Counted from the first letter of the stretch, positions 8,144 to 16,515 are shown. The stretch is DNA of 36,690 bases from Planctomycetota bacterium (GCA_021851715.1 JAJZCR010000032.1:1-36690); one strand, 5' to 3'. Translations and numbers: made by a program. The notes: generated from the letters alone by a model not told the origin.

Positions 8144-8155
8144 ATGATTGTGGGG
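8123..8155 (+). repeat. 9-bp perfect hairpin at the start of the membrane-protein gene
   Basis: CCCCACAAT at 8123-8131 pairs perfectly with ATTGTGGGG at 8147-8155 around a 15-base loop. The ATG at 8144 is in the loop, so a hairpin in the mRNA would sequester it or set which start is used. No T-run follows (CCTTCTCC), so it is unlikely to be a simple terminator. It could also be a protein-binding dyad. Confidence 0.4.
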
Positions 8156-9499
8156 CCTTCTCCGAAGACACGTATGAGCACAGAATCAGAGAGCCATTCA
8201 GCAATTGTCGAAAGCGTTCGCGGCAAAGCACGTTACACATTTAGCCGCGTGAATATGGCGAATCTGCCTGCGCAGCTGATGCCCGGATTGATAATGTCCA
8301 AGTCTGGCATCACTATGCGACTGAGCCTCCGACTGGCACTCTTTGCAGTCGCTCTGGGTGTGGGGATACTGGTGCGACATGCGGGCGGCGACGATATTCT
8401 GGCGACATTTTTGGCTGGCGTTATCGCTGGCGGGGGCTTTCTGTTTGCGGCAATCATCAGCGATCAACCGGTAAGAGACATCATTGTCACGGTTTCCAGC
8501 GCCAGTGTGAAAGTGCAGCGAAGCCCGTATTTCCTGGTAGCTCCAGTCTGCGTGCCCAGAAATGATATGCTAAGCGTCATGCTCACCCTTTCGTTTCCCG
8601 GAACATTTACTGCCGATGGCTCCGGGTCCGCAATGCGGCTTTCCAGCGCTATTGTGCTGCAGCGACGTTCGATGGCACCTTACGTCTTGATCAGCGGCTG
8701 CTCGCGGGAGAGCTTGGCTCCCCTGGCTCGCTACATTGCAGAGCGATTCAATCTTACTCTGGCTGATACTGGAAGTCCGCCGGCCGAAATTTCGCCTGAG
8801 ATGTATCCCAGTGCGAGTCCCTGCGTGCACCCGTCGCAACAGGTCGAAACGCCAAACCCCACCCGTCCACATGCGCAGCCAGGTTGCCATACCATAAATA
8901 ATGCGAGCACGCCAGGACAGTGGATAGATCACCTGTGCTACCCAACCGACGGCCCTGACCGGCGAATCAGCATAACGTCGCGTGATGGAACCTTGTTCCT
9001 AAAAGTGCGCCGAACATCCACTTTTTGGCAACCTACCACCCTCGTTGCGGTGGCCCTCATCGAGGTGCCGATTTTGACGCTGGCCTTGGCGCTCGGAGGC
9101 TGGGCCTTGCACGGGATGATAGTGGACCTCCCTGGGCGATACACAGGCCCCGGATTGGGGGATACCATCATGCTGCTTGGCCTTGCATCGACCATTCTGA
9201 TTGTAACAATATTGGCGGCAACAAAGGGCACTAGCATCATCGCCAAGCCACAAGATCTCACAACGTTTACTACATTTTTTTGGCGTAAACGCGCGTTCAG
9301 CCTTGCAGTTGCCGACATCGTTACATTCGGCGTGCGCCAATCCACTATCTCCGACCTATTAGGCGGAAATCTGGTCATCCATGATCTTGTGGTCGAAACC
9401 AAATCGCGAGTTCCGCGCTCTCTTTTGAGCACTACGCGCCTGTCGCAACAGCAAATAGGCGCATTGGCAACACACCTGCGTCGATTTTACAGCCTCTGA
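8144..9499 (+). CDS. Membrane protein of unknown function with two TM-pair plus beta-domain halves
   Basis: I do not recognise a named family. Taking the ATG at 8144 gives 451 residues. Hydrophobic pairs lie at about 60-80 and 84-106, and again at 298-325 and 338-360, so four helices are likely. Each pair is followed by a globular segment of similar plan. The end of the first (VLQRRSMAPYVLISGCSRES) matches the end of the second (VVETKSRVPRSLLSTTRLSQ), and both finish in an amphipathic helix (ARYIAERFNL versus ATHLRRFYSL). The second half begins ISITSRDGTLFLKVRR, reminiscent of bacterial PH-like membrane proteins. A Pro/Ser/His-rich linker of about 60 residues joins the halves. The start is uncertain; an ATG at 8174 is equally possible. 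Confidence 0.65.
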   Translation: MIVGPSPKTRMSTESESHSAIVESVRGKARYTFSRVNMANLPAQLMPGLIMSKSGITMRLSLRLALFAVALGVGILVRHAGGDDILATFLAGVIAGGGFLFAAIISDQPVRDIIVTVSSASVKVQRSPYFLVAPVCVPRNDMLSVMLTLSFPGTFTADGSGSAMRLSSAIVLQRRSMAPYVLISGCSRESLAPLARYIAERFNLTLADTGSPPAEISPEMYPSASPCVHPSQQVETPNPTRPHAQPGCHTINNASTPGQWIDHLCYPTDGPDRRISITSRDGTLFLKVRRTSTFWQPTTLVAVALIEVPILTLALALGGWALHGMIVDLPGRYTGPGLGDTIMLLGLASTILIVTILAATKGTSIIAKPQDLTTFTTFFWRKRAFSLAVADIVTFGVRQSTISDLLGGNLVIHDLVVETKSRVPRSLLSTTRLSQQQIGALATHLRRFYSL

Positions 9500-9703
9500 T
9501 GATTAACGCTGACACTTGAAGACGCTGTCGGATGGTTCTGATACAAGCTCCGGCCGCCTGCATTTTCACGTCCTGGAGCTTTGGCGTGCATCCCGGTACG
9601 AACTGTAAACCAGCGGCCGTCACGAAGCGATTATTTCTGTCGGGCCAAGCACGACGCCTGAAGGCATCAATTTCTCACCACACACCGTGGACGACATGGG
9701 TGG

Positions 9704-9718
9704 CCGTGCCGAGCACGG
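9704..9718 (+). terminator. Short hairpin downstream of the membrane-protein gene
   Basis: CCGTGC-CGA-GCACGG forms a perfect 6-bp stem with a 3-base loop, followed by TTATGAATAAAT. It could end transcription of the membrane-protein gene 205 bp upstream. The downstream stretch is AT-rich, not a clean T-run, so the call is weak. The right arm shares CGAGCAC with repeats nearer the next promoter. Confidence 0.3.
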
Positions 9719-9766
9719 TTATGAATAAATGGAGTGCGTGGTCTGGGGATTACACGGTGCTCGTGC

Positions 9767-9795
9767 TCGAAACTTTCAATCTACGCTATTATAAT
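9767..9795 (+). promoter_or_regulatory. Candidate sigma-70-like promoter for cobA-hemD
   Basis: A perfect -10 box TATAAT lies at 9790-9795. TCGAAA at 9767-9772 is 17 bp upstream and matches four of six -35 consensus bases. GTGCTCG occurs twice just upstream, at 9757-9763 and 9763-9769, the second touching the -35. Transcription from here gives a leader of about 190 bases before the GTG at 9990. Confidence 0.5.
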
Positions 9796-9989
9796 AAAGA
9801 CACTGCGGCGGTGGATTGGCCACTGGGCTGGCGACTCCGTCGCCGGGGCGCTGGCTTGAGGATGCCGGAGCTTCGTTTGGCCACCGTGGAAACGTTGGCG
9901 GCCCGTTTTGGTACCTGCGCCTACTGGAAGTTTATCCCTTGCCTGAAAATACATATGACTTCAGGACGAGCCGGTCTTCAAAGGATCCC

Positions 9990-11546
9990 GTGGTATATCT
10001 GGTGGGGGCGGGGCCTGGTGATCCGGGATTGATTACGCAAAATGGCGTTGCGGCGCTGAGGCGTGCGGCTGTGGTCATTTATGATTCGCTGGCGAATCGG
10101 GCGCTGTTGGATTTATGCCCGGGCGATTGCGAACAGATTTTTGTCGGGAAATCGGCCTCTCATCATACGCTTACCCAGGATCGTATTAACGATTTGCTTG
10201 TCGAGCAGGCACAGCGGCTTTTATCTGTCCGCGGCTCCGCCCAGCGCGTGGTGGTGCGCCTGAAGGGCGGAGACCCGTATATTTTCGGGCGTGGCGGCGA
10301 AGAGGGGAAATATCTGGAGGCAGCGGGAATTTCTTTTGCGGTAATTCCTGGCATTACTTCAGGTTTAGCCGGCCCGGCATATGCGGGTATTCCCGTTACT
10401 CATCGGGAGCTAACCAGTACGGTCACCCTGATCACCGGTCATGAGCAGGAAAAAGCGGGGGTGGCTGCGGAAGATGCCACGCCACGGGTGAATTATAAGG
10501 CGCTGGCATCGCTGGGAGGGACGTTGGTGTTCTACATGGGTGTTAAAAACCTGCCGGAAATCTGCGCTTCATTGATGGAACACGGACTTTCGGGACAAAC
10601 GCCTGCGGCAGTTATTCGCCAGGCTACGCTGCCACAGCAGCAGGTGGTCGTGGGTGTGGTGGCGGATATTGCCCGACTGGCCCGGGAGGCGGGCATCAAG
10701 GCACCCGCGATTACCATTATCGGTCACGTGGTAAGCCTGCGGGATACACTTAATTGGTTTGAGCGGCAGCCGCTGTTCGGCGTAACCGTGTTGGTAACGC
10801 GTACTCGGCAGCAGGCGGGGGCACTAACCGGGCAATTGACCCAGCTTGGGGCCAGGGTCCTGGAAGCGCCAACCATTGAAATTGTGGAATCGGAAGAAGT
10901 TGCGACGGTTGACGCGGCATTAAAGAATATAACCACCATGGATTGCGTGGTATTTACCAGCGCCAACGGCGTGGAGGCGGCGTGGAATCGGCTGCGGATG
11001 TTGGGACTCGACAGCCGGGCGTTACCCGCAAAAGTGGCGGCCGTGGGTACAGCTACGGCTGCTGCGCTGGAACGCATCGGTATTATGGCTGATGTTCTGC
11101 CGGAAGAATTCATCGGCGAAAAACTCAGCATTGGCCTGCAACAGCACTTCGGGGCCGGTGGACTGGCGGGCTGCAAGGTGTTATTGCTGCGGGCGGATAT
11201 TGCCCGTCCGGTTTTGAAAGAACAATTGGAACACGCAGGGGCCAAAGTTGTAGATGTGCCGATCTATCAGACCCGCGCTCCGGCGGCATTGCCCGCCGAG
11301 GTTCTCACGGCGCTGGCGGCTGGAGAAATCCAGTGGATTACTTTTACCAGTGCTTCGACGGCTCGCAATTTACACGCGCTGCTGCCGGACCATATCCGGC
11401 CGATGGTTCGCGTGGCCGGGCGTTTGTCTATCGGGCCGATTACCAGTGCGGCTCTGCGCGAATTGGACTGGCCGCCGACGGTGGAAGCGGCGCAACATGA
11501 CATTGCCGGCATGGTGCAGGCCCTATTGGTGGCGATAGGGCATTGA
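9990..11546 (+). CDS. cobA-hemD: Fused uroporphyrinogen-III C-methyltransferase / uroporphyrinogen-III synthase
   Basis: A two-domain tetrapyrrole enzyme of 518 residues. The N-terminal ~250 are a SAM-dependent uroporphyrinogen-III methyltransferase (CobA/SUMT): VVYLVGAGPGDPGLIT, LKGGDPYIFGRGGEE and PGITSGLAGPAYAGIPVTHR. It makes precorrin-2 for siroheme or cobalamin. The C-terminal ~260 (from FGVTVLVTRTRQQ) are HemD, which closes hydroxymethylbilane to uroporphyrinogen III; VFTSANGVEAAW and WITFTSASTARN are its two characteristic loops. The fusion channels the HemD product to methylation and is known from several bacterial lineages. I choose GTG at 9990, just after AAGGA at 9981-9985 and directly at the family start. 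A TTG at 9816 would give 576 residues with an unmatched leader. Confidence 0.93.
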   Translation: MVYLVGAGPGDPGLITQNGVAALRRAAVVIYDSLANRALLDLCPGDCEQIFVGKSASHHTLTQDRINDLLVEQAQRLLSVRGSAQRVVVRLKGGDPYIFGRGGEEGKYLEAAGISFAVIPGITSGLAGPAYAGIPVTHRELTSTVTLITGHEQEKAGVAAEDATPRVNYKALASLGGTLVFYMGVKNLPEICASLMEHGLSGQTPAAVIRQATLPQQQVVVGVVADIARLAREAGIKAPAITIIGHVVSLRDTLNWFERQPLFGVTVLVTRTRQQAGALTGQLTQLGARVLEAPTIEIVESEEVATVDAALKNITTMDCVVFTSANGVEAAWNRLRMLGLDSRALPAKVAAVGTATAAALERIGIMADVLPEEFIGEKLSIGLQQHFGAGGLAGCKVLLLRADIARPVLKEQLEHAGAKVVDVPIYQTRAPAALPAEVLTALAAGEIQWITFTSASTARNLHALLPDHIRPMVRVAGRLSIGPITSAALRELDWPPTVEAAQHDIAGMVQALLVAIGH

Positions 11547-11728
11547 ACGCGGAGGTGTACGGCCCAATTTTCTGGTCATCTGCTGCTGATGCAGCAAGAT
11601 TCCGGCCTTCTCCGGTGGGGTCGGTTGCACGAGTGCCGTTTGCACCCGGCAACGCCGCTATGGCCGCCAGATGGAATTGATGGTGCCAGCATCGCCGTTT
11701 TGATGGAAAGAGTATAGAATCTGCTCCT

Positions 11729-13183
11729 ATGAAGACCATTGCTTGTCAAAAATGTATGAATCCGGATTGCGGCGGTACCTTCGACGTGGGTGAATCGCTG
11801 ACCTCATGCCGGCGCTGCGGCGAACTGCTGGATATTGATTACGACTGGTCCAAGGCGGAATTGCCGAAAACCCTGCGCGATTTTCAGGCCCGGTGGCAAA
11901 ATCGGCGTTTTCCGCTGGATTACTCGGGTGTGTGGAGATTTCGTGAGCTTTTACCCTTCGCCGCCGATGCGATGGTCTGCACCATCGGCGAAGGGCAGAC
12001 TTTTCTGCAAAATGCGGTTTGTCTGGGCCATCAGTTGGGGATGTGGCCCGGTCAGTTATGGCTGCAGTATGAGGGCATGAACCCCTCGGGCAGTTTTAAG
12101 GATAACGGCATGACTGCCGCGTTTACCCATGCACGCATCGTGGGGGCTAAGCGAGTCGCCTGCGCCAGCACCGGAAACACGTCGGCATCCGTGGCCTTGT
12201 ATGCATCGTTAAATGGTTTTCAGGGGATTGTCTTTATCGGTTCGGGGAAAATCGCTTTTGGCAAGCTTTCGCAGGCGCTGGACTACGGGGCGAGGACCTT
12301 GCAGATTGAAGGTGATTTTGATACGTGTCTGGCACGCGTGCGGCAAGTCAGCGGTCAACTGGGGCTGTATTTAATGAACAGCGTCAATCCGTTCCGCCTG
12401 GAAGGGCAGAAGACCATCATGTATCGCATACTGGAGGCCTTAAGCTGGGAAGCCCCGGATTGGATTATCGTGCCGGGTGGAAACCTGGGCAATTGTTCGG
12501 CATTCGGCAAAGCGTTTCTGGAATTGAAGATGCTGGGGCTGTTGAAGCGAATTCCGCGGCTGGCCATCATCAATGCGACCGGTGCCAATACCCTGTACAC
12601 CCTGGTGGGAGAAGGGCTGAAGTGGAATGACGGCCACGTGAATGATGCTGCCATTGCCAATCACTATGCCCGGATGGAAAAGAATAATATTCATCCGCAT
12701 ACCATTGCCTCGGCGATTGAAATAGGGCGGCCGGTGAATCTGAAAAAATCGTTGCGGGCTCTGGCGGTGATGAACGGCGTGGTAGCGCAGGTAACCGATG
12801 AGGAAATTCTTGAGGCGAAGGCTTTGGCGGGCAGGTTCGGCTTTGCGTGCGAACCCGCCAGTGCCGCGACCATTGCGGGGTTAAAACAGCTTTTAACCAG
12901 GCAGATCATTTCTCGCCACGAACGGGTGGCATGTGTGCTGACCGGGCATGGCCTGAAGGATCCTGATGCGACGGTGTATTATCACACGGGTATCAAGACC
13001 AAAGATGCCCGCCAGCCGCCGCCGGAGCCCACATGGGGCCAGTTGGCCAACAAACCCCTGCAGGTAGCCGATGATTTACAGGCCATTTTGCAGGGTCTGG
13101 GTTTGGATGCAGGCACGATCGGCCAGAATGTGGGAGTTGGGTACGTGGCGACTCCCGGCGATTGGCCGTTTGTGGAGTATTAG
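11729..13183 (+). CDS. thrC: Threonine synthase with N-terminal zinc ribbon
   Basis: This PLP enzyme converts O-phosphohomoserine to threonine. The 484 residues begin with a Cys-rich knuckle (Cys6, Cys9, Cys14, Cys27, Cys30) that probably binds zinc, as in a subset of bacterial and archaeal ThrC. The PLP lysine is Lys124 in NPSGSFKDNGM, CASTGNTSASVALYA is the substrate/phosphate loop and VPGGNLGNCSAFGKAF is the cofactor-phosphate site. A ~60-residue C-terminal extension after HTGIKTKDARQ has no obvious function. A TATAGAAT at 11713-11720 lies only eight bases before the ATG and there is no clear ribosome binding site. A short or leaderless transcript is therefore possible, but the -35 is poor. 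Confidence 0.92.
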   Translation: MKTIACQKCMNPDCGGTFDVGESLTSCRRCGELLDIDYDWSKAELPKTLRDFQARWQNRRFPLDYSGVWRFRELLPFAADAMVCTIGEGQTFLQNAVCLGHQLGMWPGQLWLQYEGMNPSGSFKDNGMTAAFTHARIVGAKRVACASTGNTSASVALYASLNGFQGIVFIGSGKIAFGKLSQALDYGARTLQIEGDFDTCLARVRQVSGQLGLYLMNSVNPFRLEGQKTIMYRILEALSWEAPDWIIVPGGNLGNCSAFGKAFLELKMLGLLKRIPRLAIINATGANTLYTLVGEGLKWNDGHVNDAAIANHYARMEKNNIHPHTIASAIEIGRPVNLKKSLRALAVMNGVVAQVTDEEILEAKALAGRFGFACEPASAATIAGLKQLLTRQIISRHERVACVLTGHGLKDPDATVYYHTGIKTKDARQPPPEPTWGQLANKPLQVADDLQAILQGLGLDAGTIGQNVGVGYVATPGDWPFVEY

Positions 13184-13242
13184 TCGGCGGATCGGAGGAG
13201 CCCCCACGTGTTGACGCAACATTATTGTCAGCAGGAATCAAG

Positions 13243-14337
13243 ATGACGGAATCGACGGAAAAACTTTACAGCGTCGGAGAGCTTGCGGCTCATGTGAGCG
13301 GTACAGTGCTGGGCGATGCGGCGCGGCCAATCGTGCGATGCCATGGGCTGATGGGCGCAGAGCCCGCGGATATCAGTTTTGTCTCCAACGTCAAATACAT
13401 GCGGCAACTGGCCACGACTGAGGCCGGGTGCGTGGTGGTGGGGCGGCAGGTGAATGAAAAGTCCATTGGACGCGATGGCAAGCACCCGTTGACGTTCATT
13501 CAAACCGACGATCCGTATTTTGCCTTTCGGCAGATTGTGGTGCTGATTCATGGCTTTCGGCGGCATGCCGCGGTGGGCATCTCGCCGTTAGCAAGTATCG
13601 CTTCCTCCGCACGCATTGGTAAAAATGTTAACATTCATCCATTCGCTTATGTGGGCGAAAATGTAACCATTGGCGACGGCTGTAACATTTACAGCGGCGT
13701 GACGATCATGGACAAGGTCATCCTCGGTGAGGACTGTATTTTGTACCCTTCCTGTACGATTTACGAGCAGTGTGTGCTGGGCAATCGGGTAATTTTACAT
13801 GCCGGAGTGGTCATCGGCAGCGACGGATATGGGTTTGCCACCCATAAAGGTGTGCATCATAAGATTCCACAAATTGGCACTGTAACGCTGGAAGACGATG
13901 TGGAAATCGGCGGCAATTCGGTGGTGGAAAGAGCCGCGATGGAAACCACGCGCATTGCGATGGGTACCAAACTCGGCAATAGCGTGGTCATTGGGCATAA
14001 TTGCCACATTGGTCAGCACAATCTGCTGGTCAGCCAGGTAGGCATTGCCGGTTCCACCAGTACGGGCCATCATGTGGTGTTAGCGGGCCAGGTGGGCGTG
14101 GCTGGCCATTTGCACATTGGAAACATGGTAACAGCGGCGGCGCAGACCGGTATCGCGGGGGATCTAGCCGAAAAGCAAGTTGTGTGGGGTACTCCGTCGA
14201 TTGAAATTCATCAGGCCAAGCGCGTGTTTGCGCAATTGGCCCATTTACCGGAATTGGTCAAACGCGTACGGGCACTTGAATTGCAGTTGGAAAAGCTCAA
14301 ATCCGCCGGTGGCGACCATTCGGAAGTTGGCGGTTGA
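13243..14337 (+). CDS. lpxD: UDP-3-O-acyl-glucosamine N-acyltransferase LpxD-like
   Basis: LpxD adds the second acyl chain in lipid A synthesis. The 364 residues have the expected order: a small N-terminal uridine-binding domain (ISFVSNVKYM), a long left-handed beta-helix of hexapeptide repeats from about residue 112, and a C-terminal alpha-helix (LPELVKRVRALELQLEKL) of the kind that contacts acyl carrier protein. AGVVIGSDGYGFATHKG and HKIPQIGTVTLEDDVEIG closely follow LpxD. The catalytic His is probably His252 in VVIGHNCHIG. The usual T-T-I-D-R-G turn reads SVVERAA here (226-232), which is unusual. AGGA before the ATG at 13243 favours this start over one 27 codons upstream. Its presence implies an LPS-type outer membrane. 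Confidence 0.88.
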   Translation: MTESTEKLYSVGELAAHVSGTVLGDAARPIVRCHGLMGAEPADISFVSNVKYMRQLATTEAGCVVVGRQVNEKSIGRDGKHPLTFIQTDDPYFAFRQIVVLIHGFRRHAAVGISPLASIASSARIGKNVNIHPFAYVGENVTIGDGCNIYSGVTIMDKVILGEDCILYPSCTIYEQCVLGNRVILHAGVVIGSDGYGFATHKGVHHKIPQIGTVTLEDDVEIGGNSVVERAAMETTRIAMGTKLGNSVVIGHNCHIGQHNLLVSQVGIAGSTSTGHHVVLAGQVGVAGHLHIGNMVTAAAQTGIAGDLAEKQVVWGTPSIEIHQAKRVFAQLAHLPELVKRVRALELQLEKLKSAGGDHSEVGG

Positions 14338-14408
14338 TTCTCAGATGAGCCCTGGCGCAGGCCTGACTTTGTTTCTCAAGAGATGAGCTGTTCCAGTCTC
14401 CCGATCGT

Positions 14409-14537
14409 ATGGCTATGGATTGCACACTTAAGCCAGATCTGCAATTTCAACCGGGTGGTCGCAGGGTAAACGATCGGCAGGCTGACTCAGTGATTGTGCG
14501 ATGTGTCCGGAATGCTTATGGTGAAGAGCTGGAATGA
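14409..14537 (+). CDS. Possible 42-residue ORF between lpxD and the SDR gene
   Basis: The 263-bp gap after lpxD contains an ATG-started 42-residue frame that opens MAMDCTLKPDLQFQPGG and ends YGEELE, a composition plausible for a small protein. There is no convincing ribosome binding site (upstream is CAGTCTCCCGATCGT), and I recognise no family. It could be a real small gene, a remnant or chance. Confidence 0.25.
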   Translation: MAMDCTLKPDLQFQPGGRRVNDRQADSVIVRCVRNAYGEELE

Positions 14538-14600
14538 CGTGGTGATTTGCTTCCATTTCGGCCATTCGCGGCGCGGACATTGGCAGGTGAGTTAAGGTAT

Positions 14601-15404
14601 ATGGCAAATAACAATGTGCAAAAAGTTGTGGTGATTACGGGAGCGTCATCCGGAATCGGTGCAGCCACAGCCGAAGCGCTGGCCAAGGCCGGGGCAAAAT
14701 TGGTCCTCGGGGCCCGGCGTTTAGACAAACTCCAGGCCGTGGCGGCGCGGGTCCTGGAATTGGGCGGTCAAGCCGAAGTGATGGTGTGCGATGTGGGCCG
14801 CAGGGAGCAGGTAAAGGCCTTGCTGGCGTTGGCGCAAAGTCGATTTGGCCGGGTGGATGTGGCGATTGCCAATGCCGGATTCGGTTTTGTGGCCCGGGTG
14901 CATGACACCACCGATGAGCAGATGGAAGAGATCTGGCGGGTGAATTTGCTGGGCACGTGGTATGTGTTGGCTGAGGCCGCACCACTGATGCTGAAACAGC
15001 GCCAAGGCCATATCATTGCAGTGTCGTCGGTGGTGGCGCGAAGGGGGCTGCCGGGAATGGGGCCCTATTGCATGACCAAGGCGGGGCAGCTTTCGCTGGT
15101 GGAAGCCATGCGTGTGGAGTTGCGTGGCAGCGGGGTGTATGTTTCAAGTGTGCATCCGGGTTACACGCAGACGGAATTTTTTCAGCAGGTATCGCGGCGG
15201 AGCGGCAGTACGGTTCGTGGCGGCGGAAAAATGCAAAGTGCCGATGTCGTGGCCCAAAAAATAGCTTCTCTGGTGGAGCGACCTCGTCCGGAGTTATGGC
15301 CTCTGAAAATGCTTCGATGGGCGACGTTATTGACGGCGATGCTGCCGGGCATCAGTGATGCGGCGATTGCCAAATCCATGCGGCCGCGTGGTCGGCTTTC
15401 GTGA
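14601..15404 (+). CDS. Short-chain dehydrogenase/reductase (SDR)
   Basis: A classical NAD(P)-dependent SDR of 267 residues. It shows the cofactor loop TGASSGIGAA (residues ~12-21), NAGFG after the fourth strand, catalytic Ser in IIAVSSVVARRG, and the Tyr-x-x-x-Lys pair in YCMTKAG. The Arg pair in LGARRLD after the second strand suggests NADP preference. The substrate is not evident. The frame is open to 14547, but the ATG at 14601, after GTTAAGGTAT, starts right at the domain. It precedes the EEP-fold gene by 109 bp and is not obviously in an operon with it. Confidence 0.9.
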   Translation: MANNNVQKVVVITGASSGIGAATAEALAKAGAKLVLGARRLDKLQAVAARVLELGGQAEVMVCDVGRREQVKALLALAQSRFGRVDVAIANAGFGFVARVHDTTDEQMEEIWRVNLLGTWYVLAEAAPLMLKQRQGHIIAVSSVVARRGLPGMGPYCMTKAGQLSLVEAMRVELRGSGVYVSSVHPGYTQTEFFQQVSRRSGSTVRGGGKMQSADVVAQKIASLVERPRPELWPLKMLRWATLLTAMLPGISDAAIAKSMRPRGRLS

Positions 15405-15513
15405 AATTGGTTGCCGGTGGCTGCGGGCTCATTGTGGCCGCTCGCCGGCACTTTTGCCGATAACCATGCTGCGGGTGTTATCTGGAAATTTGAATTAAAC
15501 AGGCAGGCCGACA

Positions 15514-16515
15514 TTGGCAAAAAAAATATGGATGTTTGTGGCTCTGGTGGTCGTGGCGGGTGGAACCCTTCTGGTGTGGAGATCGCGATCTGGGTTCTTC
15601 CCGGCGGCAGCGACGGGGCCGGCGCACGTGGTGAAGATTCCACTGGCTCATCCAATAAATCCACGCACGATTTCGGTGATGACGGCGAATATCGCCCTGG
15701 ATACACCGACGGAATCACAATATCCGTGGGCCAGGCGACGCGCACTGGTGGTGCAGGTGCTGCGGAAATATCATACGGATATCATCGGTACGCAGGCGTG
15801 CAGTCCGGTGCAAACCGCGTATCTGTCGCACTATATGACGGGTTATCTGCATTATCCTGCACATGCGAACCTGGGAGCCAACGTATTTGCCAGCCTGTCT
15901 GGAGCGCTGGAAACATGGAACCAGATCTGGTTCAAGGCGGATCGCTTTACCCTGGTGGCCGCGGTCCACGGACTGGTGCGGCCTCATCATCTGCAGGTTA
16001 ATCCGACGGAAAATACCTATTACTCGCTGGTGGTGCTGCATGACAGACTGGGGATTTTGCCGGACATCATTGTTATTGATACGCACCTGCGTCATGGAAA
16101 TACCAACGCGGCCCTGTGTGCCCGAAAATTACACTGGATTTTGGCACGGTGGGAGAGAAGATTTCCGCATGCGCCGGCCATGCTGATGGGCGACATGAAC
16201 CATCCTAAATCTGATGCCATGGTCTACACGGGCTTGTGCGGAAATCCCGGCCCGGGCATTCCACCGGGCACGCGACTGCGGGATACCTTTGATTATCAGG
16301 CCCGGCCCAAAGGGGTGTTGTGGGGTACTTGGCAACAGTTTAAGGGCCGGCCGGTGATTGCACTGCCCAGCGATCTGATTCTGGTGAGTCCAACGTGGCG
16401 GTTTACACCGGCGCAAATTATGCGCGATCATACCCCCACGGGCTTATATCCCAGCGATCATTATTTTGTGATGAGCGACTTAACTTGGCCGGGCCCGCGG
16501 AAATCAATTCAATAG
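15514..16515 (+). CDS. Endonuclease/exonuclease/phosphatase (EEP) fold protein, membrane-anchored or secreted
   Basis: 333 residues. An N-terminal hydrophobic segment (residues 6-22) after MAKKI is a signal anchor or signal peptide, so the catalytic domain is probably outside the cytoplasm. The EEP motifs follow in order: VMTANIAL (Asn59), IGTQACSPVQ, IDTHLRHG (His191), LMGDMNHP (Asp227, Asn229), PSDLIL and PSDHYFV (Asp315, His316). The metal-binding Glu that normally follows the Gln in the second motif is Ala95 here, so activity is in doubt. Family members cut nucleic acids, phosphoinositides or sphingomyelin. The start is TTG, supported by AGGCAGG seven bases upstream; an ATG seven codons in lies inside the signal region. 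Confidence 0.82.
   Translation: MAKKIWMFVALVVVAGGTLLVWRSRSGFFPAAATGPAHVVKIPLAHPINPRTISVMTANIALDTPTESQYPWARRRALVVQVLRKYHTDIIGTQACSPVQTAYLSHYMTGYLHYPAHANLGANVFASLSGALETWNQIWFKADRFTLVAAVHGLVRPHHLQVNPTENTYYSLVVLHDRLGILPDIIVIDTHLRHGNTNAALCARKLHWILARWERRFPHAPAMLMGDMNHPKSDAMVYTGLCGNPGPGIPPGTRLRDTFDYQARPKGVLWGTWQQFKGRPVIALPSDLILVSPTWRFTPAQIMRDHTPTGLYPSDHYFVMSDLTWPGPRKSIQ

Larger units (their letters stand above)
9500..9989. other. 490-bp stretch before cobA-hemD
   Basis: No gene is supported here. It holds a short hairpin at 9704-9718, repeats of CGAGCAC/GTGCTCG, a TATAAT promoter near 9790 and a second hairpin at 9830-9844 (GGCGAC-TCC-GTCGCC). The cobA-hemD frame is open back to a TTG at 9816, which would add 58 residues that do not look like the family. 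I treat that extension as a leader. Confidence 0.5.

Noticed and set aside
9816..9989. N-terminal extension of the cobA-hemD frame from a TTG at 9816
   Set aside because: The 58 residues show no family match. The methyltransferase fold starts at VVYLVGAGPGDPG, right at a GTG preceded by AAGGA, and the TTG lies only 21 bases past a -10 box.
11555..11680. Short GTG-started frame between cobA-hemD and thrC
   Set aside because: Its GGAGG overlaps the GTG with no spacing, so it could not serve as a ribosome binding site, and the translation is not protein-like.
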